DNA of 64,000 nt from Gonatopus flavifemur. Its lineage: Eukaryota; Arthropoda; Insecta; Hymenoptera; Dryinidae. The position numbers and the translations under genes were made by a program. Location: positions 4,595,372 to 4,659,371 of the forward strand of contig JAFFJZ010000016.1 of NCBI GenBank assembly GCA_018340375.1, in the 5' to 3' direction. Below the pieces are notes generated by a model. It saw only the letters and a program-made list of their open reading frames with translations. It was not told the DNA's origin and ran no database searches. This document shows positions 46,700 through 57,690 of the stretch, in pieces; the first letter of the stretch is position 1, and each line of letters begins with the position of its first letter.

Positions 46700-47590
46700 T
46701 ACTATTGATTAATCGACTAATCGGATTGAATCCAATCGGATTACTGCCATGGGCTGTCTCATTCATGAATAGGAAAAGAAGCGAGTATGACTGATGAATT
46801 GAATAGGCTCCAATGTGTATGAGAACGATAAGCTTCGATTACACTGAATCGCAATCGATTTAGGCATTTGAGAATCTTATTCAATGAGATTGTATCAGCA
46901 TTTTGACAGTTGGGTATCATGTACTGAATCCAGGTGATAACGAATGAACTTAATGAGGATGAATCCGCGTTGGCACATGGGTTTGGGTTTCATGGTCGGT
47001 GATATTAATATCATCTCAATAGAATTCGTTAGGTATCCTGCCGATTCATTGAGAAGTTCCAATGAGCGAGTGGCCGGTTAATTTAGACCAAATTGAATTG
47101 GAATCTACGAGCGGATTCACAGGACAACACAGGGCCTCTCAATCGGATCCTACAGGTTTTCTCATGATTCGAATCGTGATTAACAAACAAGATCCCACAA
47201 ACATTTTGGTGCGATTTGAATGGGTTCAATGAGGCATTCAATGATTCGATGAATGAGACTGTATCTGCATTTGAATGGTGAAATATCACATACTGAATCT
47301 GTGTGATGACGTAAGAACTCAATGAGAATCAATGTGAGTTGTTACATGGTTTTGGGTTGGATGGTCAGTGATATTCACATAGTCATCCCAATAGGATTCA
47401 ATAGGTATTTCGCTGATTCATTGGGGAGTTCCAATGAGCAAGTGGCCGGTTAATTTGGACCAAATTGAATTGGAATCCATAAGTGGATTCACAGGGCAAC
47501 GCAGGACCTCTCGAACAGATCCAATACGTTTTTTCATGATTCGGATCGGGATTGACAACCAAGATCCCACAAACGTTTTGCTGCGATTTG
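46700..47590. repeat. Left array: about 420-bp diverged direct units
   Basis: GAGCGAGTGGCCGGTTAATTT at 47062 and its near-copy at 47435 lie about 373 bp apart, each followed by GACCAAATTGAATTGGAATC, ATTCACAGG and GATCCCACAAAC. GGTTTTGGGTT..ATGGTC precedes each. At least two units. Confidence 0.65.
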
Positions 47591-47594
47591 AATG

Positions 47595-47699
47595 GTGGTA
47601 CGACGGAGAAGCAGCGTAGAGGCAACGGAGAAATGTCCGCACGAAAACACGGCCTGGAAATTCCTCCGTTACTTCTACGTTGCCTGTTCGTCGTACCAC
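47595..47699. mobile_element. Small palindromic MITE
   Basis: GTGGTACGACGGAGAAG and the inverse ending CGTCGTACCAC enclose a hairpin with GCAACGGAG / CTCCGTTAC arms. 105 bp. Confidence 0.6.
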
Positions 47700-47837
47700 G
47701 CTGTATCCACTGCTCCCTTTCTTCTCCCTTCATTCCACGGAGAAGCCACGTGATTCATCGGTGACTGTCACGTGTGGGTGATGATACTCCTTTTATATTA
47801 CTTCGCGGAGCCAATGGACGAGTAATCAAATTTTCAA

Positions 47838-48020
47838 TGTTCCGCAGCAGAGCTGCCAGGTGGGCATTGCCGTTCAGGAGAATAGTACCCCTACTATCGT
47901 TCATATACATATTCTCACCACCACTCGGAACCTTTACACACATGTAACTTACATACACGGAACGATAGTAGGGTACACTTCCGCTCTGCGGGAATACTCA
48001 TCTGGCAGCTCTGTTCCGTA
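47838..48020. mobile_element. Palindromic MITE, GCAGAGCTGCCAG ends
   Basis: TGTTCCGCAGCAGAGCTGCC on the left and GGCAGCTCTGTTCCG on the right are inverted, as are CCCTACTATCGTTC and GAACGATAGTAGGG inside. Abuts the truncated mariner. Confidence 0.65.
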
Positions 48021-48189
48021 GTAACTTCCATTGGAAACTCAGTATGTTCCTCGGACAAAATGTTCACATAGTAAATTCAACTATTTCTTTCCGTGCTAGA
48101 AAGCACAGAGGATCCACGAACATCGATTCGATTATTAATTCGATGGAATCAGAACATATTTGCATGTTGATGGTAATAAATCACTTACG

Positions 48190-48881
48190 TTTTCTCTCAA
48201 ACGCTTCAATACGCTCACGTAATATTCCTTATTCACTGTCTGACCTGGTGGGAGAAATTCGGAGTGGACCACACCACGGCAATCAAAGAAAACAGTCAAC
48301 AAAACCTTGATTTTAGATCGACTCTGTCACGGTTTTTTAGGTTTTGACTCGTCTGAAAAGCGCCATTCTGATGCTTGTTGGTTAGTTTCGATGTTATATT
48401 CATAGACCCATGTTTCGTCACCGGTAATGATACCTTCGATAACATTTTGGCCCAAAGAGAGCATTTGTTTGGCAACATCAATGCCATGCTGTTTCTGCAA
48501 CGAATTCAACACTCTCGGCACAAGCTGTGCTTCAACTCGTCTCATGGCCAAAATATTGTGCATAACGTTCTGCACCGATCCGACCGGGACACCAAGATCG
48601 AATGCTATCTCCCTAATGCTCACACGACGATTGGCGAGGACGATTTCTTTAATTTTATCAATATTTTCGTCAGTGATACTGGTGAGTGGACGACCAGAAC
48701 GAGGCAAATCATCAAACACAATACGACCTGCTTTAAACTCTTTGTACCACTCGTACGCTTGTGTTTTCGACATCATCGAGTCCCCGTAGGTTTCTGTCAA
48801 CATCTTCAACGCTTCCGCACATGAAATTTTGTTAAAAACACAAAATTTTAGACAAACTCTTTGCTCAACCAAATTTGACAT
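48190..48881 (-). pseudogene. Mariner transposase fragment, 3' truncated
   Basis: The start is set at the Met of MSNLVEQRVCLKFCVFNK (48881), typical of mariner N termini; the frame extends upstream without similarity. The helix-turn-helix region (YEWYKEFKAGR, DLPRSGRP) and the first catalytic Asp (ITGDETWVYEY) are present. A TGA at 48327-48329 replaces an Arg codon after KPKKP; beyond it the same frame continues with KVLLTVFFDCRGVVHSEFLP and VNKEYY until about 48190, where similarity ends. The second and third catalytic Asp and the right terminus are missing. It differs from the mariners at 36186 and 55256, being a separate lineage. Confidence 0.88.
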
Positions 48882-48905
48882 TGCGAAATTCGCAGACCAC
48901 AACAA

Positions 48906-50090
48906 ACACTGACTCGTTTACAAGGCAACACGCACTAACTTCTGACGAATGAGGCGTGAACAGACATTTGAGCGCTGTGATGTGAAGAATCATCACAAAG
49001 AGAGTCGCGGGATGGCACCGCGCACGATCCCTATCGATCGTAATCGTAAACATTCATAACGAGTTAGTTCACTCGTAAGAACACAGCTGTCGCTCGCTCA
49101 CACGAGAATCGGGAACACATCTCCTCTCCCTCGCTATTCCTGTCCCCCTCTAATCCCTGTCCTTCTTCTATTTGTTGAGGCGCACACTCACCCATTGAGT
49201 AGTAAGGAGCCACCACCACCCGAGCGCGCAAGTCGAGCTCGAGTGCGCTCCAACGGAAAGTCACCAACGGGGTTTCGTATATGATTTTGTGAACTCACCC
49301 GTCGGTGAAGAAGAAGGAAGTGGCCATGTTGCCTGTCACTTCTTGTGTGGCTGAGCGACCGCAAAGTTCACGTCGAAAACGGATCCTCGAAAATTATTAT
49401 TACGGTGAATGTGCTGTGCCATCGGGGCTCAGGTTTCGACCGCGAATTGGAATACTGCATCTGCCAGGTTTCCCCGCCGTTGTGGAAGTGCTAGTGCGGT
49501 GAAGATTGGTTTCTGTGGTGTAAAATTGGGTTCTTCACGTGGCCACCTCCACGTGTCCTCGTCCCGTGTTTTCTTTCCTCTTACCCGTTGCTTTCGACTT
49601 AGAGTCACCCCCTTCGCCCGTGTTTGCCCTCCCTCGATTGATTTTATGGTCGCGATCTCCCGGTATTTCCCTTTTACTTTTGATTCATGTGAATGGCATA
49701 GTCCGTGTAGTATATTCCCTCGTGGTCGCGCCCTCCTTGTCTCTTTCTTTTCCCCGTGTTACCCTGACTCTTTTATAAATTTACATGGTTATTGTTCTTT
49801 TACCTTCACGCCGAAGTCGTGTGAGTTTTGTACAAATTGAGAGAGTTAAAATATACTGGTGCTGCGAGCACGTGTTTAACCTCGAAATCGAGTATAATTC
49901 CTTTACAATCACTAGAATCGACCCACCCCCTCTCCCTGAGTTTTTCCTTTCCCTTTAAGACCACAAGACTATCGTGAACAATTTACTTGTTTTATTTCAA
50001 TATATTTCAGATCTCGGCTCCTTATAAATATCCACGACAGGAGTCGTGAAGGCGCTCAATAACCCAAGCGCCTCTGTGGATGGATTCAAG
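48906..50090. other. CpG-richer stretch, possible promoter/leader or LTR remnant
   Basis: Base composition shifts clearly: pyrimidine-rich runs (CTCCTCTCCCTCGC), many CG dinucleotides and few A/T runs from 49050 to 49800. Open frames of 65-143 codons occur but show no domain, no signal peptide and no splice logic. ACTGGTGCTGCGAGCACG near 49855 could be the inner edge of an LTR with its primer site. A host promoter with 5' leader is the other reading. Confidence 0.3.
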
Positions 50091-50463
50091 GAATATCCAT
50101 CACAGCGCTAAATAACAGATGAAATAACATGGAAAACAAAAGATTCCGACAATATCTCAAGCGCAGTTTGTTTGAATAGAGAATTCCGAGTACTTTTCGA
50201 TCAGAAGGTATATAATACTTTTTAGGGTGTTCAGTGTGGTTTAGATTTCGTATATTGATATGACTCATTGAATAAGATACAATCCAATCGGCTATACCAT
50301 GATCAGATCCGATTGAGTAGTAGAACCTCTCTTTAATAGAATTTCATTCGTCTACAGATTTTCTGAGTCGACTAAACCTCCATTGAATCCGATTGAGTCA
50401 ATTGGGCGATTCCTGTTTACAACTTACTTGCAATAGTATACCTTGTATATCAGCATCTCAGTA

Positions 50464-50962
50464 CCCTGGTGAAAATGGAAGCAGAAAGGAAAAGTAAATG
50501 AAGCATATGCTGGAAAGTAACAGAAAAGTTAATGAAAAGTATACGGAGCCTCAACGAAAGGTGTAAGAAGAGTATGTGAAGCGGGAATTGAAACAAACAA
50601 AGCGTATACAATCGAAAGAAAAAAAATTGAACTTCTTTGTGGGAATCGAACCAGGGACTCCCACCTTAGTGTAAGAGGGTCTTATCAACTAATCTATAGA
50701 TCACCGTTGGCATTGCCTGCCTCAAAACATTATTTGAACTTAGAATAGATATAATTCGCACACGCTTGATGTAACCTACAGTTACGCCACATGAAGCGTG
50801 TTTAAAACGGGATCAAAAGCTTATGGAGCGTATATGGAACGTATGATTCCATCACTTTACAGCAAACGAGCATCACACGCTCCAGGAAGAGGGAATTGAA
50901 ACCTTTTTCGCTTCGTATGCGCTTCCGTCGCGTTTTGTGTATACACTTCATTTTCACCAGGG
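50464..50962. mobile_element. TIR element, CCCTGGTGAAAATG, TA duplication
   Basis: CCCTGGTGAAAATGGAAGC and ACTTCATTTTCACCAGGG are inverted ends, flanked by TA on both sides. It interrupts a 228-bp array unit. Inside are GAAGCGTAT..GGAG words repeated in both orientations and a tRNA-like segment. Confidence 0.85.
50631..50712 (-). other. tRNA-like segment (pseudo-tRNA or SINE-like head)
   Basis: The minus strand has TAGATTAGTTGATAAGAC, close to a tRNA A box, and GGTTCGATTCC, a good B box, about 45 bp apart, with GTGGG..CCCAC able to pair around the latter. The acceptor stem does not close, so this is not a functional tRNA gene. Confidence 0.35.
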
Positions 50963-52081
50963 TATGATTCCCATCCTCTATTGTGATATGAACCAGTGAA
51001 CTATGGAATACTATAGAATCCAATTGGTGATGTCTCTATCGAATCTGATTGAGTGGTACAGTCTATCTTTGATGAAATTTTATTCGCAAACAGATGTTGT
51101 GAATCGGCTGATTGCCCATTGGATTCGATTGGGTCAGTTGTGCGATTTCTTTTTACAACTCATTTTGAATAGTGTAATTTGCAAAACCATGTTTCGGCGT
51201 GATATCATTGCGTATCGTCATATGACTCATTGATTACGATAGAATCCAATCCATCGTACCCGTAGCGAATCCGGTTGAGTACTAGAGTCTGTCTCTGAAG
51301 AAATTTGATTCACAAACGAATGTTTTGGATCGGTTAAACCCCCATTGGATCCACTTGGGTCAGTCGTGCGATTCCCCTTCATAGCTCACTGTGAATTTTG
51401 CATAACCATTTGCATAATCAGTGTTTTGGTATGCTTCCCATTCCACATCTTAATATAACTTGATGAGTACGATAGAGTCCAGTCGGTCATATCCCTATTG
51501 GATCCAATTGAGTAGTAGACCCGATCTCTGGGAAAATTTCATTCGCCTACAAATGTTTAGAATCAGCTCGGCCCCCATTACACCCCGTTGGGTCAATCCT
51601 GAGATTGCTGTTCGCGGAACACTCAGAATAGTGTACCTCGTATATCAGCGTCTCAGTGTGATTTGCATTTCATACCGTGATACGGCTCAAAGAATACGAT
51701 AGAATGTCATCGGTCATACCACTATCGAATCCGAGTGAGTAGTAGATCCTACACTGATGAAGGTCCACTCGGTTCCAGATGTTTCAAATTGACTGAACGC
51801 TCATTGAATCCGACTGGGTAAATGAGGCGATTCCTGTGTACAACTCACTTGCAATAGTGCACCTTGTATATCAGCGACTGAGCGTGATTTCCATCCCGTA
51901 TCGTAATGTACTAATAGAACTATAGTAGAACGCTATTGGTCATGTTCTTATCAAATCCGATTGAGTAGTAGCGCCTATTTCTGATAGAATTCCAGTCGCC
52001 TACAGATTTTTTGAATCGGTCACATCCCTATTGAATCCGATGCGGTCAATTTGTGCGGATATAGCATTCAATCGTTCATTA

Positions 52082-52358
52082 AACTGAGAAAACAAATATC
52101 CTGAAAATTACCATAATTTATGGATTTTCAGCGCTGGTCTGACCCGAGTCGGAATATTTACTTGCACGAATATCTAAAAGTACTATAATTTCTTGGACTT
52201 TCCAGAATGAGTACGGTACCTTCCTTATGAAAGTCCCAGATATTATGGTACTTTTAGAGGTTTGTTCAGGTAAATATTGAGACTCGGGTCAGACCAGCGC
52301 TAAAAATCCATAAATTGTGGTACTTTTTAAGATACCTTTTTCTCCGTGTATCATATCG
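52082..52358. mobile_element. Palindromic MITE of the CACTGAG family, TA duplication
   Basis: AACTGAGAAAACAAATATCC to GATACCTTTTTCTCCGTG with TA on both sides. Long paired arms share CTGGTCTGACCCGAGTC and its inverse. Confidence 0.75.
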
Positions 52359-52614
52359 AAACCAATTGAGAAACAGAGCCCATTCCTGATGGAATCTCAC
52401 TCGCTCAGAGAGATTCAGGATTAGCAAAACTCTCATTGACTCCGACTGGGTGAATACTCTCAACCTCAGTTGAATCTACCGTGAAAAAATGGAAAATTGC
52501 ATATCAGTATTACAGTGAGTTTTTGAGTCTCAATCGTATCTTGAATCACTGAATACTGTAGAATCGAATCAGCTATTCTCCTGATGAATCTGATTCCGAA
52601 TGTACAGCAGCCCT

Positions 52615-53490
52615 CCCTGGTGAAAGGGAAGCGTGTAATAGAAAGTGTCAGGAACGTAGTTGGAAAGTATTTGGAACGTGGATTCAAGCGTATACCGAGC
52701 GTCAAGTGGAACCACGGTGTAAGAAGAATAGGTGATCCAACTGGCCTCATTTTTTGGTGGTGGGGATGTGACAATTTCTTAGAATTTGTTGACAGTTCAC
52801 TAGATGGCATATGTGCAGCTTGACGAATTTTAACAACAAAAATGGCGTTTTGTTTCCAACACATAACCTGTTATCAGAGTTGGAAATTAACACTTATTTA
52901 TTCATCCATTTGTATTTCTCAAACCCTTAATTCTAACGATGAGTGAGTTATTAATCCTGCATATAACAAGATGCGGGACAGAAATTTTGATGTATTTTCG
53001 ATTTTTTTTCAATTGGGTAATTTGTTGTAAATATGCAAAGTTTGAGAGTAGCTGTCATAATCACTGGATTGCTTCCTCCATCATGTAAAGATAGAGCATT
53101 AAATTGAGGAGTAATCGCGCAGCTGCCATATACTGTTTTGAGGTTATTTGTGTTCCTTGGAGGCTGCCATTATTGTTTACATTATTTGTAATGTCAACAG
53201 CGCTGCTAGTGGTCAAATTCGTAAATACTAAAAAACGATCACAAACGTCACGCCCCCGTTGGATCACCTATTCCTCTTACACCGTGAGTGGAACATTAAG
53301 AGTGGTTCGAACGTATATTTGAAATGTGTGAAGCGTATCCGAAGGAACCCCAATTTCATAGAAACCGGGCTTTACGCACGGAAGCGTAATCCAAGAGTAG
53401 ATAGGAAGCATATAAGAAGTATTAGGGAAGTAATCTGAAACATGCTTACGCTTCCGTTACTCTTTATGACACGCTTCCCTTGCACCAGGG
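52615..53490. mobile_element. TIR element, CCCTGGTGAAAGG, CT duplication
   Basis: CCCTGGTGAAAGGGAAGCGTG and its inverse (ACACGCTTCCC..GCACCAGGG) bound it; CT flanks both sides. A 574-bp hAT MITE is nested inside. GAAGCGTA and TACGCTTCC words recur in both arms. Confidence 0.8.
52713..53286. mobile_element. Nested hAT-type MITE, 8-bp duplication
   Basis: CACGGTGTAAGAAGAATAGG and the inverse CCTATTCCTCTTACACCGTG end it. AGTGGAAC is duplicated exactly (52705-52712, 53287-53294). 574 bp, no transposase frame. Confidence 0.88.
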
Positions 53491-54206
53491 CTTTGACAAT
53501 ATTTTCAACTGGAAAAACTTTCAACGAATCAAATTCGTTCACAACGTTCAAATTCCCTATTCATTGCCATTCCTCAACTCTGTACATTTACCGATTGATT
53601 CTCAAGTATTTATATTGGTTGATTCGTTGGCATGCTCAATAAATCCAATTGTATTCAATCGGGATATCGACTGCACAATGTTCTGATTCAATCTCATTCA
53701 TTTCTCATTGCCACCATTCCCCGTTCATATTGTTCTTCCTCCTATTCAATCTCATTGTCTATTGCGTTTCAACATTACTGGGCAAATGCCGATTCATCCC
53801 CATTCGTCCATCCGTTGATTTCCATATTAATTCCCAATCAATATAATCTCCGATTTTTCTATTTCCAATCGACCATTTGATTCTAAAACAGTGAAACAAT
53901 CATTGAATCCTATCAAATATCATGCGAAAATCGAAATGTTTAAATGACTATTAAATCCAGAAACTTGAATATGTTCAAACCGCATTCGATCTGATTACGT
54001 TTTTTCCCCCATTCCCGTGTGAAGAAGTGTCCCTTGTTCCACCTGTATGTCCCTGATTCAGTACCATTCATCAAAGCATGTCTATTGGTTCTGATTAAAT
54101 CTGACCAATTTTGATTGAGACTCAATCGTCAAATATTGATGCTCCAAAGTAGGTACTATTCATTCAATCAGATTTGGTCAGAATCAATCGTTCATTTGAA
54201 CCAGGG
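53491..54206. repeat. Right-hand degenerate GATTGAATCC array
   Basis: TCAATC..ATTCC words recur in the orientation opposite to the left array, ending in AACCAGGG. No gene. Confidence 0.5.
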
Positions 54207-54260
54207 ATAATTCTAATGGGCAAGTTCGTCTTCTTGTGTCTGAGTTTGGTACACCATGCA

Positions 54261-54597
54261 CGGGGCATTAACTCAAATAGAAAATTTTTCAACTAATTTC
54301 AGCACCGCCGTACGGAAAAGCACTGTAAATAATTTTCATAAATACACTAATACTACTCTAAAAAGTACTGTTTATTCATGACTTGTGTTAGTGTATCCAT
54401 GTAAAATTATTTCCAGTCAGGGATGTCAGCCTCCTGCTTTTTCAACTTCTGTCATTGGTCGTTCCATTGAACCGCTGTACACGATTCGCTAATCCATCGG
54501 AAAGAGACAGGGGGCTGGCAACGCTGTTTCCGGTGCTCTTCCGTACGGCGGCGCTGAAATCAGTCTGAAAATTTTACATTTTAGTTTATGCCCCCCG
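54261..54597. mobile_element. TIR element with about 55-bp inverted ends
   Basis: CGGGGCATTAACT, then TTTCAGCACCGCCGTACGGAA on the left, match the inverse on the right, TTCCGTACGGCGGCGCTGAAA then AGTTTATGCCCCCCG. A 109-bp hAT MITE sits inside. Confidence 0.75.
54418..54526. mobile_element. Nested 109-bp hAT MITE
   Basis: CAGGGATGTCAGCCTCCTGC and its near-inverse ending GGCAACGCTG bound it. TTTCCAGT and TTTCCGGT flank it, an 8-bp duplication with one change. Confidence 0.78.
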
Positions 54598-55253
54598 TCA
54601 CTGTGGAAGTACCAGACATTCCCGACTCGCATGTCAGAAGGAGCGTCTTCACGCCAGCAGGTCAGCAGAATTTTGAAAGGGCAAGTGAACGTTATTCGTG
54701 AAATATTAGTGCAAATATCTGTTTATGATTCAAGTGTCATCCGAATATATGAAAATTAAGTGTATTACCTCGTCAAACTAATAGTTGAAGGTAAGTTTTA
54801 TATATTTTGTCGTGAGAAAAAATACGGAATTTTTCACACGTGATACGAAAAATATGTCGGTTATATGCACATTCGTTTTATATTTGCATTGATAATTCAA
54901 TACGAAAAAAATGCTATATTTGTGGGAATGAATACTCCTTTTATATATCGATATTCACGGGGGGATAGGGTTATAAATTTTGATCATTCATTTTAGACAG
55001 ATAAATTCCAAACGGCATATTTTGAGGATCAAACGCAAGTCATGTGAACGTATAACGGAATGCGCAGAGACAACGGTTTGGTTTCTGCACATTCTTCAGT
55101 TTCTCATGTTCATGTGTACGTAATTTGTGTGTTCAGCTATTACAGCTTTTGATTAATAATATATTACCGGCAGGATTTTCAAAAGGGAAGATCACAACGT
55201 TGGTGAGGACACATTCAATACTGGATGTTTGGACTTGTTCAATAATTTTGAAT
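54598..55253. other. Non-coding stretch, possible spliced leader exon
   Basis: A strong donor (GAAGgtaagttt near 54790) ends a stretch lacking long frames. Without an acceptor partner this is only a hint of a plus-strand 5' leader. The rest is AT-rich. Confidence 0.3.
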
Positions 55254-55255
55254 TA

Positions 55256-56159
55256 CTACTGTGGGCAAAAAGTAAGGTGAATTTTTAATTTAAACTTCGC
55301 GGGCTTGACATTTCTTCTTAAGTTGGCAGGACTGTTAATGACATCTGTGCCAAATTTCATGTCAATGTCATTATCAGTAATACATTTACGCTTGTGTTTA
55401 CCAAAGGATCAAGAGTGCATTTTTCGATTTTTACAATGTCTGATTTAATTGAGCAGAGAAGTGCAATCAAATTTTGTTTGCGGAATGAAATTTCGGCTGC
55501 GGAAACTTTGAGGATGTTGCGGAAGGCCTTTGGTGATTCTACTATGTTGCAGAGAAATGTTTATAAGTGGTACAAAGACTTCAAAGAGGGTCGAGAACGT
55601 GTTGATGACTCGAAGCACTCCGGACGATCATCGACGTCAACAGATGACCAACACGTCGATAAAGTGAAGAAATTAGTGCTCAAAAATCGTCGGTTGACTG
55701 TTAGAGACCTCACTGATATGATCGGAATATCAGAAGGATCTGTGAAAACCAGAATTATGGGCCAACAACTCTTGGTTTTTGCATCACGACAATGCACCGT
55801 ACTCATACTGCACTCGTTCTTCGTGACCATTTCGCCAAAAATTCGACGCATATCGTTCCGCAACCACTGTATTCGCCTGATTTGGCTCCGTGTGACTTCT
55901 GGCTATTCCCAAAACTCAAGAGACCACTCCGGGGAAAGCGTTTCGAGTCGATTGAGGAGATAAAAGCTGAATCGAAGAAGGCGCTGATGGCTATACCGGA
56001 AAGGGATTATTTAGCATGTTTCGGTGATTGGAAAAAACGTTGGCATAAGTGTATTTCATCGAGAGGGTATTACTTTGAAGGGGATGAAATTGATGTAGAA
56101 GAATAAATGAAGATTTTTCATTATACAAACAAATTCACCTTACTTTTTGCCCACAGTAG
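55256..56159 (+). mobile_element. Internally deleted mariner with intact ends
   Basis: CTACTGTGGGCAAAAAGTAA and the exact inverse, ending TGCCCACAGTAG, bound a 904-bp element flanked by TA. Terminal repeats of about 28 bp are perfect by eye. Confidence 0.93.
55436..56106 (+). pseudogene. Mariner transposase with internal deletion
   Basis: Starts MSDLIEQRSAIKFCLRNE at 55436. The DNA-binding half is intact as far as MIGISEGSVKT (YKWYKDFKEGRERVDD, then LKNRRLTVRDL). It then jumps directly to the HHDNAP block of the catalytic domain near 55785, so roughly 150-160 residues, including the first catalytic Asp, are missing. One frame change follows that block; from 55792 the frame reads HTALVLRDHF, YSPDLAPCDFWLFP, KRWHKCISSRGYYFE to the natural stop at 56106. 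Two of three catalytic residues remain, but no active enzyme is possible. It could still bind ends through its N-terminal half. Confidence 0.9.
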
Positions 56160-56161
56160 TA

Positions 56162-57099
56162 TAACACTTGACGAAATGGATATTGATAAACGGCAACTGA
56201 AAGACATTCGTAGGTAAGATACAGTGTACAAATTTTATTCTAAAAACCGTTTTCTTCCATGACGAATTCAAGAATCTCGTGAAAATATTTCGTTGAGTTC
56301 GTTCAATTCTATAATATTTAATTGAATTCTGGTGAATATAATATTGGATTTTTTGAATTTTGAAATGTTTTGGCATAACTCTTCAACAAACATTAATAGA
56401 ATTCAATAAACAACATCATAATTCAACAAACACTGAATAAATATCAACACAACTCGTCGGAATTGTCTATGAATGATGTTGAAAATTTTCAGTGAATATT
56501 TGTAGTATTTATTAAATACGGTTGATTTTTCATGAATAATTGTATCAAAACTAAACAAAATTCGGCAGAATTTAACATCTTTATCAATAAAATTTTGTTA
56601 TATTGGTTACACTTCTGATACATTTCAAGAAATTTGTGTTAACAATAATGTTTAATCTTCAATAAATTGGAAAAAAATGTTTGCTTGAAATGTACTCTCT
56701 AAATTTCTAAGAGTGAACCCAGATAACATTTCATGTGCGCAAATTTCATCACATATTTGCGAGCTAGCTCGTGCGCGATATTTGCTAGTATCTTGCACGT
56801 AAAAAATGTTTGAACTGTTCTTTGCGTGCAAATAACGAGCATATGTATCATGCAATGTGGTGATTAACTTACGCTCCTATATTCATCATGATCACGTCAT
56901 ATTAATGATAAATTATGACACTGGATATCCTGCGACTTGTGCGCAATATTTTCACGTGATATGTTATAATTGATTATAAATTACTTGATTTCTGAATAAC
57001 TGGTAAAAAATGCAAACGTCAATAATTGAGTGAACTTTATACCGTCAGCATTATTTCCCATAAAGAATCAAATGTTTAGATTATTTCACCAGAGTAGTG
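56162..57099. other. AT-rich non-coding stretch
   Basis: AATTCAACAAAC and TTGAATAAA words recur in both orientations around 56280-56640, suggesting an old palindromic element. No gene. Confidence 0.35.
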
Positions 57100-57345
57100 C
57101 ACTGAGAAAACATTTGTTCCAGCCAAACAAAATTTTGATTGAAATAGACTCATAGAAACTTTTTGGTTGGCTGAAATAATATTTATGTGGGATTAACAAA
57201 ATTTGGTCAACAATAATCAATAGCTTCTTACCGACAAATAAATTTTGTTTGTCCTAAACAAATTTTTTTTCAGCCAACCGAAAAATTTCTCCGCATGCAT
57301 TTCAATCAAAATTTTGTTTGGCTGGAACAAACTGTGTTTTCAGTG
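57100..57345. mobile_element. Palindromic MITE, CACTGAG ends
   Basis: CACTGAGAAAACATTTGTTC to AACAAACTGTGTTTTCAGTG. Arms pair over AGCCAAACAAAATTTTGATT. Flanks are TG and TA, an imperfect match. Confidence 0.75.
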
Positions 57346-57690
57346 TATGTATTCAGTCTATATAATGGTCTGTCTACATAGACAAAAAAAACGGAAAACG
57401 TGAACGTAAACGGCTGCGCACAACTCATATACTGTTTCTGCGCATCCGTTCTTACGCTGACGTTGGTTATGTAGACAGACCATATGAAGCACAAAATTTG
57501 CATGTAAGCTCGATCATTTTTCATAGACATAAATAAGCAGTTCACTTTCAGTTGACGCGCAAATCACCCGCAGATGTATCTAGCAAATGACGGGTGATGT
57601 GCACTTAATACTGCTTTCTACTTTTACGCGCAGGATACGAGCAAATAGCAAGAGCGTCACTCACAATCGTGTCTCGCAATTATCAACCCA

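Larger units (their letters stand above)
50200..52080. repeat. Tandem array of about 228-bp units
   Basis: Units are marked by GACTCATTGAATACGATAGA-like words near 50260, 50990, 51225, 51452, 51684 and 51909. The spacing is 225-232 bp once the 499-bp element at 50464-50962 and its duplication are subtracted. Each unit contains CCGATTGAGTAGTAGA, ATTTCATTCGCCTACAGATG and CAACTCACTTGGAATAGTG variants. Open frames are not conserved between units. Confidence 0.8.
46666..54206. mobile_element. Candidate large satellite-bodied TIR element
   Basis: ACCTGGTTAAAAAAAACGAT near 46666 and ATCGTTCATTTGAACCAGGG at 54206 are inverted, and the next bases (GATCCCGACCAAAT, ATTTGGTCAGAATC) also pair. Between them lie GATTGAATCC-type arrays as in 36630-42940, interrupted by a mariner fragment and several MITEs. 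Flanking dinucleotides (AC, AT) do not match, so the boundaries or the single-event origin remain unproven. Confidence 0.5.

Noticed and set aside
49305..49840. Open frames of 65-143 codons in the CpG-richer stretch
   Set aside because: Higher GC lengthens random frames; no domain, signal peptide or splice context. Kept only as an unexplained region.
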